Of a stretch of 64,000 nt of DNA, positions 37,956-46,828 are shown piece by piece (the first letter of the stretch is position 1; the number at the start of each line of letters is the position of its first letter). The stretch is from Natrinema sp046097095 (GTDB taxonomy: Archaea > Halobacteriota > Halobacteria > Halobacteriales > Natrialbaceae), in the NCBI RefSeq assembly GCF_046097095.1, contig NZ_CP175698.1, positions 3,162,001 to 3,226,000 of the forward strand, read 5' to 3'. Under the pieces are notes generated by a model. The model was not told where the DNA came from, made no database searches, and saw only the letters and a list, made by a program, of their open reading frames with translations. Made by a program: the position numbers and the translations under genes.

Positions 37956-39411
37956 TCGAATCGCCGCCGGGATCAAGGCGACGTTCGTCGCCCGCGCGGT
38001 GAACATAAGCGTCAACGGACTTCTGATGGTTCTCCTCTCGAGTGTGCTGTTGAGTCCGGGCGAGTACGGACTCCTCTTTCTCGCTATCTCGATCATCGGC
38101 GTCGCCCAACTGTTTGGCGACCTCGGGATCGCACGATCCGCGGCGCGGTACGTAGCGGAGTTCAAAGAAGCGGACTCGAGTCAAGTCCCCCACATCCTCT
38201 CGATCGCGCTGAAATACCGGTTCCTGCTCGTTGTCACGACCGTCCTGCTGATCGTGCTCGTCCGCGAGACGGTCGCGACCGCACTCGGCGAACCCGGCCT
38301 CGGTGTCTTGTTGCTCGTCGGCGCGGGGCTGCTCGCGTCGCGGTCGCTGCACACGTTCAACACCGTCGCGTTTCAGGGATTCAACGCGGTCGAACTGAGC
38401 GCGATCGTAAACGTCGTTAACTACCTCGCTCGGATCGCGCTCGTCGTCGGCTTCGTGACGCTTGGCTGGGGCGTCGTCGGTGCGCTCCTCGGGTACGCGG
38501 TCGCCGCGGCCGTCGCTGCCGTCATCGGGCTCGGCCTCCTCTATACGCGGTTCTACCGCACGTTCGATACCGCCGACGCGCCCGAGGCGGGGCTTCGACG
38601 GCGCATCCTCGAGTACAGCGTGCCGCTGACGGTTTCGCGGAGCGCGGGCGTGATCGCCGCGCGCATCGATACCGTCCTGATCGGGGTCTTCATGACTCCG
38701 GTCGCCGTCGGGTTTTACACGCTCGGCAAGCAGATATCGGAGTTCGTTCTGGCACCGGCCGGCTCGATCGGATTCGCCGTCTCCCCGACGTTCGGCGAGG
38801 ATAAGGCCAACGACGAATTGGACCGCGCCGCACGGCTCTACGAATCGACCGTCGAGTACGTGCTTTTGCTGTACGTGCCGGCGACAGTCGGACTCCTCGT
38901 GATCGCGAAACCGGCGGTACTGCTGGTGTTTGGACGCGAGTACGCCGGCGCAGTTCCGGTGGTCCGGGTATTCAGTTTCTTCGTCCTCGTGCAATCGGTG
39001 ACGCTCGTCACGACCAACGTACTCGATTTCCTCGGCCGGGCTCGCGTTCGGGCGATCGCAAAGGGAGTGAGCTCGATCGCCAATTTCGGATTGAACATCG
39101 TGTTCATCCCGATGTACGGCGTCGTCGGCGCGGCCGCGGTGACGGTCGTGACGTACAGCGCGTACTCGTTGGCCAACCTCTATATCGTCCACACCGAGCT
39201 CGACCTGCACACGACCCGCCTCCTTCGGACCGCGCTCGGAACGACCGGCATCTCCGCCGTAATGGGATTGTGCGTTCTGGGACTGATGCCGTATGCCGCC
39301 AACATCGTCTCGTTGCTCGGCGTGACCGTGCTCGGAGCCGCGATCTGGGCGAGCATGGCGACGATCAGCGGCCTCTTCGATCCGCGAGAAACGGTATCGC
39401 TGCTGACGTGA
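37942..39411 (+). CDS. Wzx-type polysaccharide flippase (MATE/MVF superfamily)
   Basis: A 489-residue membrane protein with 12-14 hydrophobic segments, of the oligosaccharide flippase family. DLGIARSAARYVAEF near 55-70 and VGFYTLGKQISEFVL near 255 are typical. It should flip a lipid-linked oligosaccharide from the cytoplasmic to the outer face of the membrane, the export step for the surface glycan assembled by the glycosyltransferases in this window. It is the only flippase seen here. It stands alone, convergent with the third FemAB-like gene. Confidence 0.9.
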   Translation: MSVSDRIAAGIKATFVARAVNISVNGLLMVLLSSVLLSPGEYGLLFLAISIIGVAQLFGDLGIARSAARYVAEFKEADSSQVPHILSIALKYRFLLVVTTVLLIVLVRETVATALGEPGLGVLLLVGAGLLASRSLHTFNTVAFQGFNAVELSAIVNVVNYLARIALVVGFVTLGWGVVGALLGYAVAAAVAAVIGLGLLYTRFYRTFDTADAPEAGLRRRILEYSVPLTVSRSAGVIAARIDTVLIGVFMTPVAVGFYTLGKQISEFVLAPAGSIGFAVSPTFGEDKANDELDRAARLYESTVEYVLLLYVPATVGLLVIAKPAVLLVFGREYAGAVPVVRVFSFFVLVQSVTLVTTNVLDFLGRARVRAIAKGVSSIANFGLNIVFIPMYGVVGAAAVTVVTYSAYSLANLYIVHTELDLHTTRLLRTALGTTGISAVMGLCVLGLMPYAANIVSLLGVTVLGAAIWASMATISGLFDPRETVSLLT

Positions 39412-39466
39412 GCGGTCGGCATCGACGATTCCACCGGCTCCTACGGGGTCGGTGCGACGTGCTGTC

Positions 39467-40492
39467 TTACCCCTTGGACAGAGAGCCAGCGAGCCGTTGG
39501 TACGTCGTCTTCGCGAGTTGCATCTCGAGTCCCGACGATTCGACTACGTAGTACGGCCGGAGTTCGCCGTTGAACTTCCCTTTGTACTCACAGAGTCGCT
39601 CGGTGTTTGCACCGACGAGGTCGTATCCCGTCACCGACTCGAGTTCGGGATCGGTGACCAGATCTTCGAGAATAACGCGGTGGAGGAGGTTGTTGACGCT
39701 CACGTGGTCGTAGGTGGCGGTGACGCCGCCGTGCCAGTAGTAGGCCAGATCGCCGGAAAAAAGCGTGATGATGCCGCTTTTGTACGTCCCGTCGGGCGTC
39801 CGCGCTGCGTATACGCGCCACCGGTCGTCGTCCAGGCTCGAGAGGAGTGCACGGAGGAACGAACGCGACATCGGCGCGGAATCGTCGTGCTGTTCGTAGC
39901 GGTCGACGACGTCATCGTAGATCCGAAGGGCGGTATCGATGCCCTCGGTCTCGATTGAGAGATCGACCTCGTCGTACCGACGCATCTCGTTTCGGAGGCT
40001 CTTACTGAACCCCGTCATGGCGTCTTCGATATCGTCGGCATCCTTGAGATCGACGACGTACGTAAACTCCGGCTCCACCGAGAGATCGTTCCATCGGAAC
40101 GGTCGCGGGTCAGCGTAGTCGACCGGACACGTCATTCGGAACAGGGTCGATCGCTTCGCGACCTCGAGATCGTCGATGACAGCCTCTATCAGCGCGTTGT
40201 TGATCCGCTCTCGTTTCCGTCGTTTCGGACTATTCGGGTCGACGATCGGCCCGAGTCGCGGGACGCTGAGCGAAACCGGCGGCGAGAGGACCGTTCGGCC
40301 GATCGAGCGATCGGTGATGAACACCGGCAGCAATCCGACCGCTTGCTGTCCCTTGTACGCCCCGTACAGTTGCAACTCCGCGTTCGTGTAGTCCTCGAGC
40401 ACGGAGAGCGCAGCCGGCTCGTGAAACACTTCGGATCCGGATGCCGGGAGCGCGTCGCGCCAGTCCTCGAGACCGATTCGTTTGACGTCCAT
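39467..40492 (-). CDS. FemAB-like GNAT acyl/aminoacyltransferase, copy 3
   Basis: A 341-residue member of the same tandem-GNAT family as copies 1 and 2 but more diverged: YGAYKGQQAVGLLPVFI, SVPRLGPIVD, GFSKSLRNEMRR (in place of FSSDARSNxRNAD) and LCEYKGKFNGEL (in place of INRYKAKFNP). The changed acceptor-side motifs suggest a different substrate. The ATG is 38 nt from the shared element AATAACAAGG. It is monocistronic. Confidence 0.83.
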   Translation of the reverse strand: MDVKRIGLEDWRDALPASGSEVFHEPAALSVLEDYTNAELQLYGAYKGQQAVGLLPVFITDRSIGRTVLSPPVSLSVPRLGPIVDPNSPKRRKRERINNALIEAVIDDLEVAKRSTLFRMTCPVDYADPRPFRWNDLSVEPEFTYVVDLKDADDIEDAMTGFSKSLRNEMRRYDEVDLSIETEGIDTALRIYDDVVDRYEQHDDSAPMSRSFLRALLSSLDDDRWRVYAARTPDGTYKSGIITLFSGDLAYYWHGGVTATYDHVSVNNLLHRVILEDLVTDPELESVTGYDLVGANTERLCEYKGKFNGELRPYYVVESSGLEMQLAKTTYQRLAGSLSKG

Positions 40493-40520
40493 ACTGTGCC
40501 GATCGTATCCGTACGACGGA

Positions 40521-40530
40521 CCTTGTTATT
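40521..40530 (-). promoter_or_regulatory. Shared promoter element (AATAACAAGG)
   Basis: AATAACAAGG on the minus strand, 38 nt before the ATG at 40492. Confidence 0.55.
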
Positions 40531-40705
40531 CGCTCAGTAATCGGATACAGAGGGTCATCGACTGTGACTCGATGAGTGCCCCTCGAGCCGGTCGGCTGCG
40601 AGCGGACCCGCGACGAAACGGGGTACAGCGACACTACCGATCGGTACCGACCGCGTGATTCCCGCGGCGACTCTCACTCGCTCCAGACACTATCGGTACG
40701 AGCGA

Positions 40706-40715
40706 GATAACAAAC
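40706..40715 (+). promoter_or_regulatory. Shared promoter element (GATAACAAAC)
   Basis: GATAACAAAC, 54 nt before the ATG at 40760. AAGAAGGTGG just upstream of that ATG is a ribosome-binding sequence, so this mRNA likely has a short leader. Confidence 0.55.
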
Positions 40716-40759
40716 ACGGAGAATTGATATCGTTCATCCAGAAGAAGGTGGGTTTCAAC

Positions 40760-41878
40760 ATGAGATACCTGTTCTTTACGAACACACCGGCACACGTTCA
40801 CCTGTACAAACACGCCGTCCAGACGCTGCAAGACCGGGGACACGAGGTGCTCGTCCTCGCTCGCGATTACACCTGCACGGTCGAGTTACTCGAGTGGCAC
40901 GACCTGCCGTACGAGGTCTACGGCTACTGCGATACGTCGAAAGGATCGCTGCTGAGTCGCTTGCCCGCCCACTACGTCCGGGCCATACGACACGCCCGGC
41001 GGTTCGATCCGGACCTCGTCTTCGGAATGGGCGGCTACGCGGCACACACCGCGGCGGTGACCAGAACGCCGGCCGTTCTGCTTATTGATTCCGAACCGGC
41101 GTCGTTCGACCACGCCGTCTCGACGCCGTTCGCTCGAGCCGTGCTCACGCCGAATACGTTCCAGAAGGATCTCGGCGCGAAGCACTACGTGTTCGCCGGG
41201 TTCAAAGAGTGCGCGTACCTCCATCCGGAGATCTACACGCCGAACCCGTCGGTCCGAGAGCGACTCGGACTCGACGACGACGAGCCGTACGCCATCCTCC
41301 GGCTCAACGCGTTCGGCTCGCAACACGACGTCGGCGAGAACGGGATCACGAGCGAGCAGTGTCGCCGCCTCATCGAACGGCTCAGCGACGACGCGACGAT
41401 TCTGGTCTCCGACGAAGGAAACGGCGTAGACCTCGCGGGGCTCCCAGCACGGCCGTTCGATTTCCACCCCGCCTTACTACACGACGCGCTCGCCGAGGCG
41501 GCGCTTCTCGTCGCCGATACGCAGACGATGGTCACCGAAGCCGCCCTGCTCGGAACCCCGGCAATTCGGTCGAACTCGTTCGTCGGCGAGTCGGACATGG
41601 GCAACTTCCTCGAGCTCGAGAACGAGGGGCTGATTCACAACGTGTCTCGGTTCGACGACGTGCTCGAGCTGTCGACGACCCTGCTTTGTGACGAGGGAAT
41701 CGACGACACGTGGCAGCGGCGGCGAAACGCGTTCCTCTCGGACACGGTAAATCTCACCGACGTGATCGTCGAGACTGCGATCACACGCGGAGCGGTCAAC
41801 GGAATCGAGTCGGTCAGTCGATTCGACTCCCCGCACCGCTCGCACTCGAAGCCACCGATCAGTGTCGGCAGCGATTGA
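40760..41878 (+). CDS. DUF354 GT-B-fold protein (UDP-GlcNAc 2-epimerase-like), copy 1
   Basis: A 372-residue DUF354 protein, a GT-B fold related to UDP-GlcNAc 2-epimerases and glycosyltransferases. Landmarks are TNTPAHVHLYKHAVQ at the start, FGMGGYAAHTAA, ILRLNAFGSQHD and ADTQTMVTEAALLGTPAI near 270-290. Archaeal members lie in polysaccharide clusters and probably act as glycosyltransferases or epimerases; the exact reaction is not established. ATG 40760 is preceded by AAGAAGGTGG at good spacing. A paralogue lies at 52794-53894. Length matches that paralogue. Confidence 0.85.
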   Translation: MRYLFFTNTPAHVHLYKHAVQTLQDRGHEVLVLARDYTCTVELLEWHDLPYEVYGYCDTSKGSLLSRLPAHYVRAIRHARRFDPDLVFGMGGYAAHTAAVTRTPAVLLIDSEPASFDHAVSTPFARAVLTPNTFQKDLGAKHYVFAGFKECAYLHPEIYTPNPSVRERLGLDDDEPYAILRLNAFGSQHDVGENGITSEQCRRLIERLSDDATILVSDEGNGVDLAGLPARPFDFHPALLHDALAEAALLVADTQTMVTEAALLGTPAIRSNSFVGESDMGNFLELENEGLIHNVSRFDDVLELSTTLLCDEGIDDTWQRRRNAFLSDTVNLTDVIVETAITRGAVNGIESVSRFDSPHRSHSKPPISVGSD

Positions 41879-42113
41879 CTGACCGCGTCGCCGGCGCGGT
41901 CGCACCGATACCCGACGAGGGCCGTCCGCTTCCGACCGACGCTTCGTTCCCACGCGTTCCGCCGTCCGACACCCGCTTCGTCGTTCGACATCGTTCCGCC
42001 GTTCGATATCGTTCCGCCGTCCGAGGTCGATCCGCCGGTGGCGGTTCGAACGACCTGCAATCGTCCGATAGACGGCCCCGTCACCGTCGCCGCTCGTGGG
42101 ACTCGTCGCCCGA

Positions 42114-43139
42114 TCAGATGCTCGACTTCGAACGGCGAGAGCGACCGGTTCCGTCGCGACCGATCGCCTCACAGAGCCCGCGAGGCGAGCCGATCCACGC
42201 GCCGCGCTCCCGCGCTCGTTCGACGAGCCATCGATACAGCGATTGGAAGCCGGGAAACTCCCGTTCGTTGAAGTATCGGGGATGCCAGAGAACAGTCATG
42301 ACGGCGCTGTGCTCCGCCGCTTCCGTGAGTATCCGTTCGCAGACGTCGCGAGCGGCCTCGATGTCTGTCCCCGGGTCCGGCAGCGCCTGCTCCATGATCG
42401 TCAGCGGGAAGACGAGGAAGTCGTCGTCGAAGGGCCGCAGGGGACGGTATCCGGCCTGAAACCCACACTCCGTGCTCGAGCCGAGCGTCGCGTCGTACTC
42501 GAGGCCGATCGCTCGGTGGTGTCGCCACGTGTCCGGGACGGAAAGCCGGAGATAGTGCTGTCGACCGCCGGCGACGGGCCGGCCGAGGACGTCCTCGAGT
42601 GCCGCCTTTTCTTCGCGCAACCGCTCTCGGTCGTCGGCGGAGTGATACGAGCCGTGAAGGCCGACCTCCCAGCCGCCGTCGTCGAGGGCGCAGACGACAT
42701 CGACGATTTCGGACGCGGTGATATCGTACCGACCCAGGTGCTGGACCCAGTTCGACGGCGAGAGCCACTCGTCGATCGGCCGGTCGGCGAGCAGGTGCTG
42801 TTCGTTCAGGAAGTAAAACGCCGAGCGGACGTCTAACTCGTCCTCGAGCGCCATGATGTCTTCGAACTGCCAGTACGGGTTCGTCGACGAGAGCGCGGTC
42901 CGCAGGTGATACCCCGGCCGCTCTCGAGTCGCGTAGTAGAGCGATCGAAACCCCTTGTACGGCCGATCGACGTCGTGCGTCAGACAGAGCGCGAACGCCG
43001 CGTCTCCCGGGAGTGAGGACCGATCGCGCGGCACGTCAGCGACGTTCCAGTCCGACGAGGACGGGGCTGTGGATCGAGCGCGCCCGCCGTCCGCAACCGT
43101 CAAGCCGAGGCGGGGTCGGCGGTCAGTATCGCCGGTCAT
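42114..43139 (-). CDS. NodB-type polysaccharide deacetylase, copy 1
   Basis: A 341-residue protein. THDVDRPYKG near 54-63 provides the metal Asp pair and GLHGSYHS the HxxxH metal ligands of carbohydrate esterase family 4; VLWHPRYFN near the end is the distal His motif. There is no signal peptide, so it would act on a cytoplasmic, lipid-linked substrate (inference). The N-terminal 45 residues are Arg/Ser-rich and probably disordered. It follows the wecB-like gene after 1 nt, so they form an operon: the epimerase makes an N-acetylated amino sugar and this enzyme may deacetylate it. Confidence 0.87.
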   Translation of the reverse strand: MTGDTDRRPRLGLTVADGGRARSTAPSSSDWNVADVPRDRSSLPGDAAFALCLTHDVDRPYKGFRSLYYATRERPGYHLRTALSSTNPYWQFEDIMALEDELDVRSAFYFLNEQHLLADRPIDEWLSPSNWVQHLGRYDITASEIVDVVCALDDGGWEVGLHGSYHSADDRERLREEKAALEDVLGRPVAGGRQHYLRLSVPDTWRHHRAIGLEYDATLGSSTECGFQAGYRPLRPFDDDFLVFPLTIMEQALPDPGTDIEAARDVCERILTEAAEHSAVMTVLWHPRYFNEREFPGFQSLYRWLVERARERGAWIGSPRGLCEAIGRDGTGRSRRSKSSI

Positions 43140-43140
43140 C

Positions 43141-44199
43141 TCAGTGTACGCGCTTCTCGAGGCGGTCGACGATACGTGCCGCCGCGTTCCCGTTCCCGTA
43201 GAGATCGGGCTTTACTGGCGGATCGGCAGCGTCCCGCACGGCGTCGACGATCGCGGCCGAGTCCGCGCCGACGAGGGTGTTCCAGCCGGCGTCGACCGTC
43301 TCGATCCACTCCGTCGTTTCGCGGAGCGTCACGCACGGCGTGTCGAGGTAGAACGCTTCCTTCTGGACCCCGCCGGAATCCGTCGCGACGCAGGTCGCGC
43401 CCTCGACGAGTCCGATGAACCGCCCGTAACTGACTGGATCGATGACGCGGATATCTTCCGTCGCTCGTTCCCAGAGCCCGTACTCTCGCAACGCCGCGAC
43501 CGTGCGCGGATGCGCGGGGAAGACGACGGGAACGCGCACCCGCGAAAACGCGTCGACGATCGCTGCGAGTCGGTCCTGATCGTCCGTGTTCTTCGCGCGG
43601 TGGACCGTCGCGAGAACGTACTCGTCGGGGACGGTGTCCTCGGTGGCGTCGCGGTCCCGAATTCGGTCGCGAATCTGCAACAGCGTATCGTACATCACGT
43701 CGCCGGGGACGAACACGTCCTCCGAGATGCCCTCTTGCTCGAGGGTCTCCTTTGCGTGCGGGCCCGGTGCGAAGAGGAAGTCGGAGCAGTGATCGGTCAG
43801 CCGTCGGTTGATCTCTTCGGGCATCGACCGGTCGTAAGACCGCAACCCGGCTTCGACGTGGGCGAGCGACGCCGGCGATTTCGCCGCGACGAGCGCGGCC
43901 GCCAGCGTCGAATTGGTATCGCCGTAGACGAGAACGACGTCGGGGGACTCGTCGTCGACGATCCGTTCTAGCTTGCTCATCATTTCGGCTGTCTGTTGGG
44001 CGTGAGATCCAGATCCGACGCCAAGCTGAAATTCCGGCTCGGGGAGCGCGAGTTCCTCGAAAAACACGTCTGAGAGCTCGGGATCATAGTGTTGGCCGGT
44101 GTGGACGAGCGACTCGTCGTGCTCGGGTCGAAGTCGCTGTGAAACGGCGGCCGCCTTGACGAACTGCGGTCTCGCACCGACGACCGACAGGACGTTCAT
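43141..44199 (-). CDS. wecB: UDP-N-acetylglucosamine 2-epimerase (non-hydrolysing)
   Basis: A 352-residue WecB/WbpI-type epimerase: VVGARPQFVKAAAVS at the start, HTGQHYD, HVEAGLRSYDRSMPEEINR (catalytic Glu and Asp region) and TDSGGVQKEAF. It interconverts UDP-GlcNAc and UDP-ManNAc, or the 2,3-diacetamido uronic acid forms; the latter would make it the WbpI-like step missing from the 54-59 kb operon. First gene of an operon with the deacetylase. Its ATG overlaps the TGA of a 43-codon leader frame and is preceded by GAGGTG. Confidence 0.93.
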   Translation of the reverse strand: MNVLSVVGARPQFVKAAAVSQRLRPEHDESLVHTGQHYDPELSDVFFEELALPEPEFQLGVGSGSHAQQTAEMMSKLERIVDDESPDVVLVYGDTNSTLAAALVAAKSPASLAHVEAGLRSYDRSMPEEINRRLTDHCSDFLFAPGPHAKETLEQEGISEDVFVPGDVMYDTLLQIRDRIRDRDATEDTVPDEYVLATVHRAKNTDDQDRLAAIVDAFSRVRVPVVFPAHPRTVAALREYGLWERATEDIRVIDPVSYGRFIGLVEGATCVATDSGGVQKEAFYLDTPCVTLRETTEWIETVDAGWNTLVGADSAAIVDAVRDAADPPVKPDLYGNGNAAARIVDRLEKRVH

Positions 44200-44327
44200 C
44201 GGCCGGACACCTCACTCGGCTGTTCGGCTCTGGGTCGGCCGGTCGTCGCTACTTCGCGTGAGTCGGTCGCGAATGCGAGTCGCTCGGTGGGAGCGATCGG
44301 GTCGCGACTCGTCTGTGCCGTGTACAT
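44196..44327 (-). promoter_or_regulatory. Possible 43-codon leader ORF before wecB
   Basis: ATG at 44327 opens a 43-codon frame whose TGA (44196-44198) overlaps the wecB ATG as ATGA. ACTAACACTG, 45 nt upstream of the leader ATG, is only a poor match to the shared element, so the promoter is uncertain. Confidence 0.3.
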
Positions 44328-44463
44328 AGTCACCGTGAACTATTTCGCCTGTGGAACAGGTACAGTGTTAGTAAATACTCCCGTAACGGAGTCTCAGGGG
44401 CGGAGACACGGATTCCATCGAAACGGCTGCGGGGAATCCGACGCGCGGAGCGGCGACCGGAAC

Positions 44464-44703
44464 CTACGGCGGGCGAAATAGCTGATCGACGTGTCGTTTC
44501 GCCACGCGCCATCGCGTTCGCACTCGACGCAGTCGATCTCGTCCAGTGGACGCCCCGTCGCTACGAGAGAGCCGGGCGGACACGCCGGTATCGGGTCGAT
44601 CGGAACGCTCGCGATCGGTCGAGGCGAACGCGCTCGAGCCGATGAGCGCGCTCGCACCGAGCGCTGCGCTCGCTATACCGAGTAGCACGTTATGTCTATT
44701 CAT
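44464..44703 (-). pseudogene. Small exported protein, probably frameshifted remnant
   Basis: The 79-codon frame starts with MNRHNVLLGIASAALGASAL and a short GSSAFAS cleavage-like region, matching the N-terminus of a common haloarchaeal exported family that usually continues for over 150 residues. After about 45 residues this frame becomes Arg-rich, while the other frame (44394 to about 44560) reads more like protein (SLVATGRPLDEIDCVECERD, GC-rich third positions). That pattern suggests a frameshift. It may instead be a genuine short exported peptide. It is preceded by a leader frame at 44696-44812. Confidence 0.4.
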
Positions 44704-44838
44704 GATCTCTATCGTCAACTCCCATGCTCGAGAGCGCCACTGCGGTTCGGCTGTCGTCCGACCCACAGCGGCGGGCACCTCGGCATGTGTACGAAAAGAG
44801 CAGTTTACGCATCTCCGTAATTATACGCTGGATTATAT
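44696..44838 (-). promoter_or_regulatory. TATA box and 38-codon leader ORF before the small exported protein
   Basis: TATAATCC (44831-44838, minus strand) lies about 26 nt before an ATG at 44812. The 38-codon frame (begins MRKLLFSYTCRGARRC) ends in TAG at 44696-44698, overlapping the ATG at 44703. Same architecture as elsewhere, with an ordinary TATA box. Confidence 0.35.
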
Positions 44839-44954
44839 GCGACGGGAGTAGACTACCGACGTGTAAGCACCCGTCTACAGTGACGGTAGCCATCGCCTAC
44901 CGGGTAACCGGGGCGGCTCTCGGCTCGACAGCCCGCCGATCGGCGGACGGTGAG

Positions 44955-46547
44955 TCACTCCATATACCCGAGTCCTTTCAGCCGATCTTCGACGTCGTCG
45001 AAATTCTCGTCGACTTCCTCGCCGGCGTCGACCCGGGTCGCTGTCGAGCGCTCGACTTTCGTCTTCGCTGGCGGGGCCGCTTCGGCGAACGCATCGAACA
45101 GCACCCGACCGTCGGCGGTTTCCGGAACCGGTTCGCCGATTCCGTGGAGCAGTGTCGGTGCGATGTCGACGACGCGCGCACCGCGTACCGTCGCGTCGGC
45201 CGCGATCGACGGCCCCCGGCAGAGCATGATCCCCTCGCTGCGGTGGCTCGCGTCGTAGGTACCGGTGTCGCCGAGCACCTCGTCTGACACCGTGCTCCGC
45301 GATTCGTACGTCCCCCGACCACAGACCACCAGATCGGGTGCCTCGTCGTCCGTCGGAAACAGTTCGTCGCCGTCGAACACCTCGAGCAGCGCCTCGCCAT
45401 CCGCGTCGGTCGCCGACTCGAGGACGGCTTTGATGTCGGCTTTCACCCGTGGGACCTCGTTCGGCGAGACGATGCCGCGGTCGAAGCGCTCGCTGTCGTT
45501 GATATAGCAGTTGCCAGTGTCGTGGACGAACGCGACGGTCTGGTCGAAGTCGACGTCGTAGAGGGCGTGATCGCCGGGGATCTGCTCGGCGACGGAGTCG
45601 ACGAGCCGCCGGGGGAGCGACTGGACCAGCGTCTCCTCGGTGATCCCCACTCGGTTCAGCGCGCCCGTAATGGCGTCTCTGGAGATGCCGAGGCTCGCGA
45701 GCGCCCCGCGCGTACCCTCGTCGTCGCGCCGGACGAGGTAGCCGTCGTTCTCGAGGATGCGGTTGACGTAGACGAGGTTCTCGATCGGGCCGAAGCCGTG
45801 GTCGGAGACGACGTAGAGGTCGGCCGCGTGGTCGTCGGTGTACTCGATGACCTCGCCGACAATCTCGTCGAGGTTCTTGTAGTGGGCCAGCAGCTTGTCC
45901 GTGTCCCAGACGAGGTGCTGGAACCGGTCGGGCGCGGTGTAGACGAAGAAAAACAGCTGCCAGTCGTCGCCGGCGCGGTCCATCTGGAGCTCCATCAGCG
46001 CACGCCGCTTCGCCAGCATGTCGTCGACGGCGACCTGGAAGTCGTCGAGCCGGTCGGCGTATTCGGGATAGTCGAGACTGATTTCGTACTCGGGAATCCG
46101 CGCGTCGATTTCGTCTTGCAGGGCCGGCGGCTGCGTGAACTGCCGGTCGGTCGAGGGCGTCATCATCCCCGTAACCATGGTGCCGTCGATCTCTCGAGCC
46201 GGATACGTCATCGGGACGTTTCCGACGTGTGCCGGCCCGAGCAGGTCCCAGAGGGCCGGCTGTGCGAGGTCCCGGCTCGTGTACATCTCGTGGCTGTACT
46301 CGGACGACAGATTCTGGAACCCATAGAGGCCGTGTTTGTCCGGCCAGACGCCGGTGGCGATCGACGGCCACGCGAGCGGCGTCGTCGGCGGGCGGGTGCT
46401 GTCGAGTGGGCCCGATGCGCCCTCCTCACGCAGCCGAGCGAAATTCGGGAGGTCGCCCTCGTCGCTCCATTGCTCGATGAGTCTCCACGGCACGCCGTCG
46501 AGTCCGAGCACGAACGCTCGCTCGGACGGGGTTGTAGATCCGCTCAT
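44955..46547 (-). CDS. AlkP-superfamily phosphodiesterase/phosphatase, copy 3
   Basis: A 530-residue alkaline phosphatase superfamily protein, more distant from copies 1 and 2: FVLGLDGVPWRL at the start, PPTTPLAWPSIATG (nucleophile region), YTAPDRFQHLVWD and YVVSDHGFGP as metal ligands, tail DRLKGLGYME. The conserved Thr in TTPLAWPS differs in context from copies 1 and 2 (WTASAWPS), so a different substrate is likely. No signal peptide. The promoter element TATAACAAAG lies 66 nt upstream with a perfect hairpin between it and the ATG. Confidence 0.85.
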   Translation of the reverse strand: MSGSTTPSERAFVLGLDGVPWRLIEQWSDEGDLPNFARLREEGASGPLDSTRPPTTPLAWPSIATGVWPDKHGLYGFQNLSSEYSHEMYTSRDLAQPALWDLLGPAHVGNVPMTYPAREIDGTMVTGMMTPSTDRQFTQPPALQDEIDARIPEYEISLDYPEYADRLDDFQVAVDDMLAKRRALMELQMDRAGDDWQLFFFVYTAPDRFQHLVWDTDKLLAHYKNLDEIVGEVIEYTDDHAADLYVVSDHGFGPIENLVYVNRILENDGYLVRRDDEGTRGALASLGISRDAITGALNRVGITEETLVQSLPRRLVDSVAEQIPGDHALYDVDFDQTVAFVHDTGNCYINDSERFDRGIVSPNEVPRVKADIKAVLESATDADGEALLEVFDGDELFPTDDEAPDLVVCGRGTYESRSTVSDEVLGDTGTYDASHRSEGIMLCRGPSIAADATVRGARVVDIAPTLLHGIGEPVPETADGRVLFDAFAEAAPPAKTKVERSTATRVDAGEEVDENFDDVEDRLKGLGYME

Positions 46548-46560
46548 GATTACGTTTTGA

Positions 46561-46613
46561 GGCGTCGAAGACGCCTGCTACCCTGCCTGTTGACCGAGAT
46601 TCGCTTTGTTATA
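46561..46613 (-). promoter_or_regulatory. Shared promoter element with downstream hairpin (phosphatase 3)
   Basis: TATAACAAAG (46604-46613, minus strand) and, nearer the gene, GGCGTC-TTC-GACGCC (46561-46575), a perfect 6-bp hairpin 13 nt before the ATG at 46547. The hairpin could be an operator or an mRNA leader structure. Confidence 0.45.
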
Positions 46614-46751
46614 GAGATGATTCAGCCATCAGTCGAACTGATATGTCCCTGTTCGGTCGTATTACCACGCTTCGTGCGCGACATACACCCGTAATTCGTG
46701 CATATCGGCCGTCCGCGCGGTGCTGAACGGATCTGGCCGCGGCAGGAAATT

Positions 46752-46828
46752 CATAACAAAGACTTCCGATCAAGACGGCCCCGGATATGGCACAGGTCCA
46801 AAGAAGGTGGTCGCTGTGGGCAGCGTAA
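46752..46828 (+). promoter_or_regulatory. Shared promoter element plus 13-codon leader ORF of deacetylase 2
   Basis: CATAACAAAG at 46752-46761 begins 35 nt before an ATG at 46787, which encodes MAQVQRRWSLWAA. Its TAA (46826-46828) lies 13 nt inside the deacetylase gene, whose GTG start at 46816 is preceded by AAGAAGGTGG within the leader. Confidence 0.55.

Noticed and set aside
24278..46703. CCGTAATTYG-like sequence upstream of several element-bearing genes (24278, 30949, 46688)
   Set aside because: Orientation and spacing differ, and a copy also occurs inside the GT4 coding region near 30584, so no consistent site is supported.
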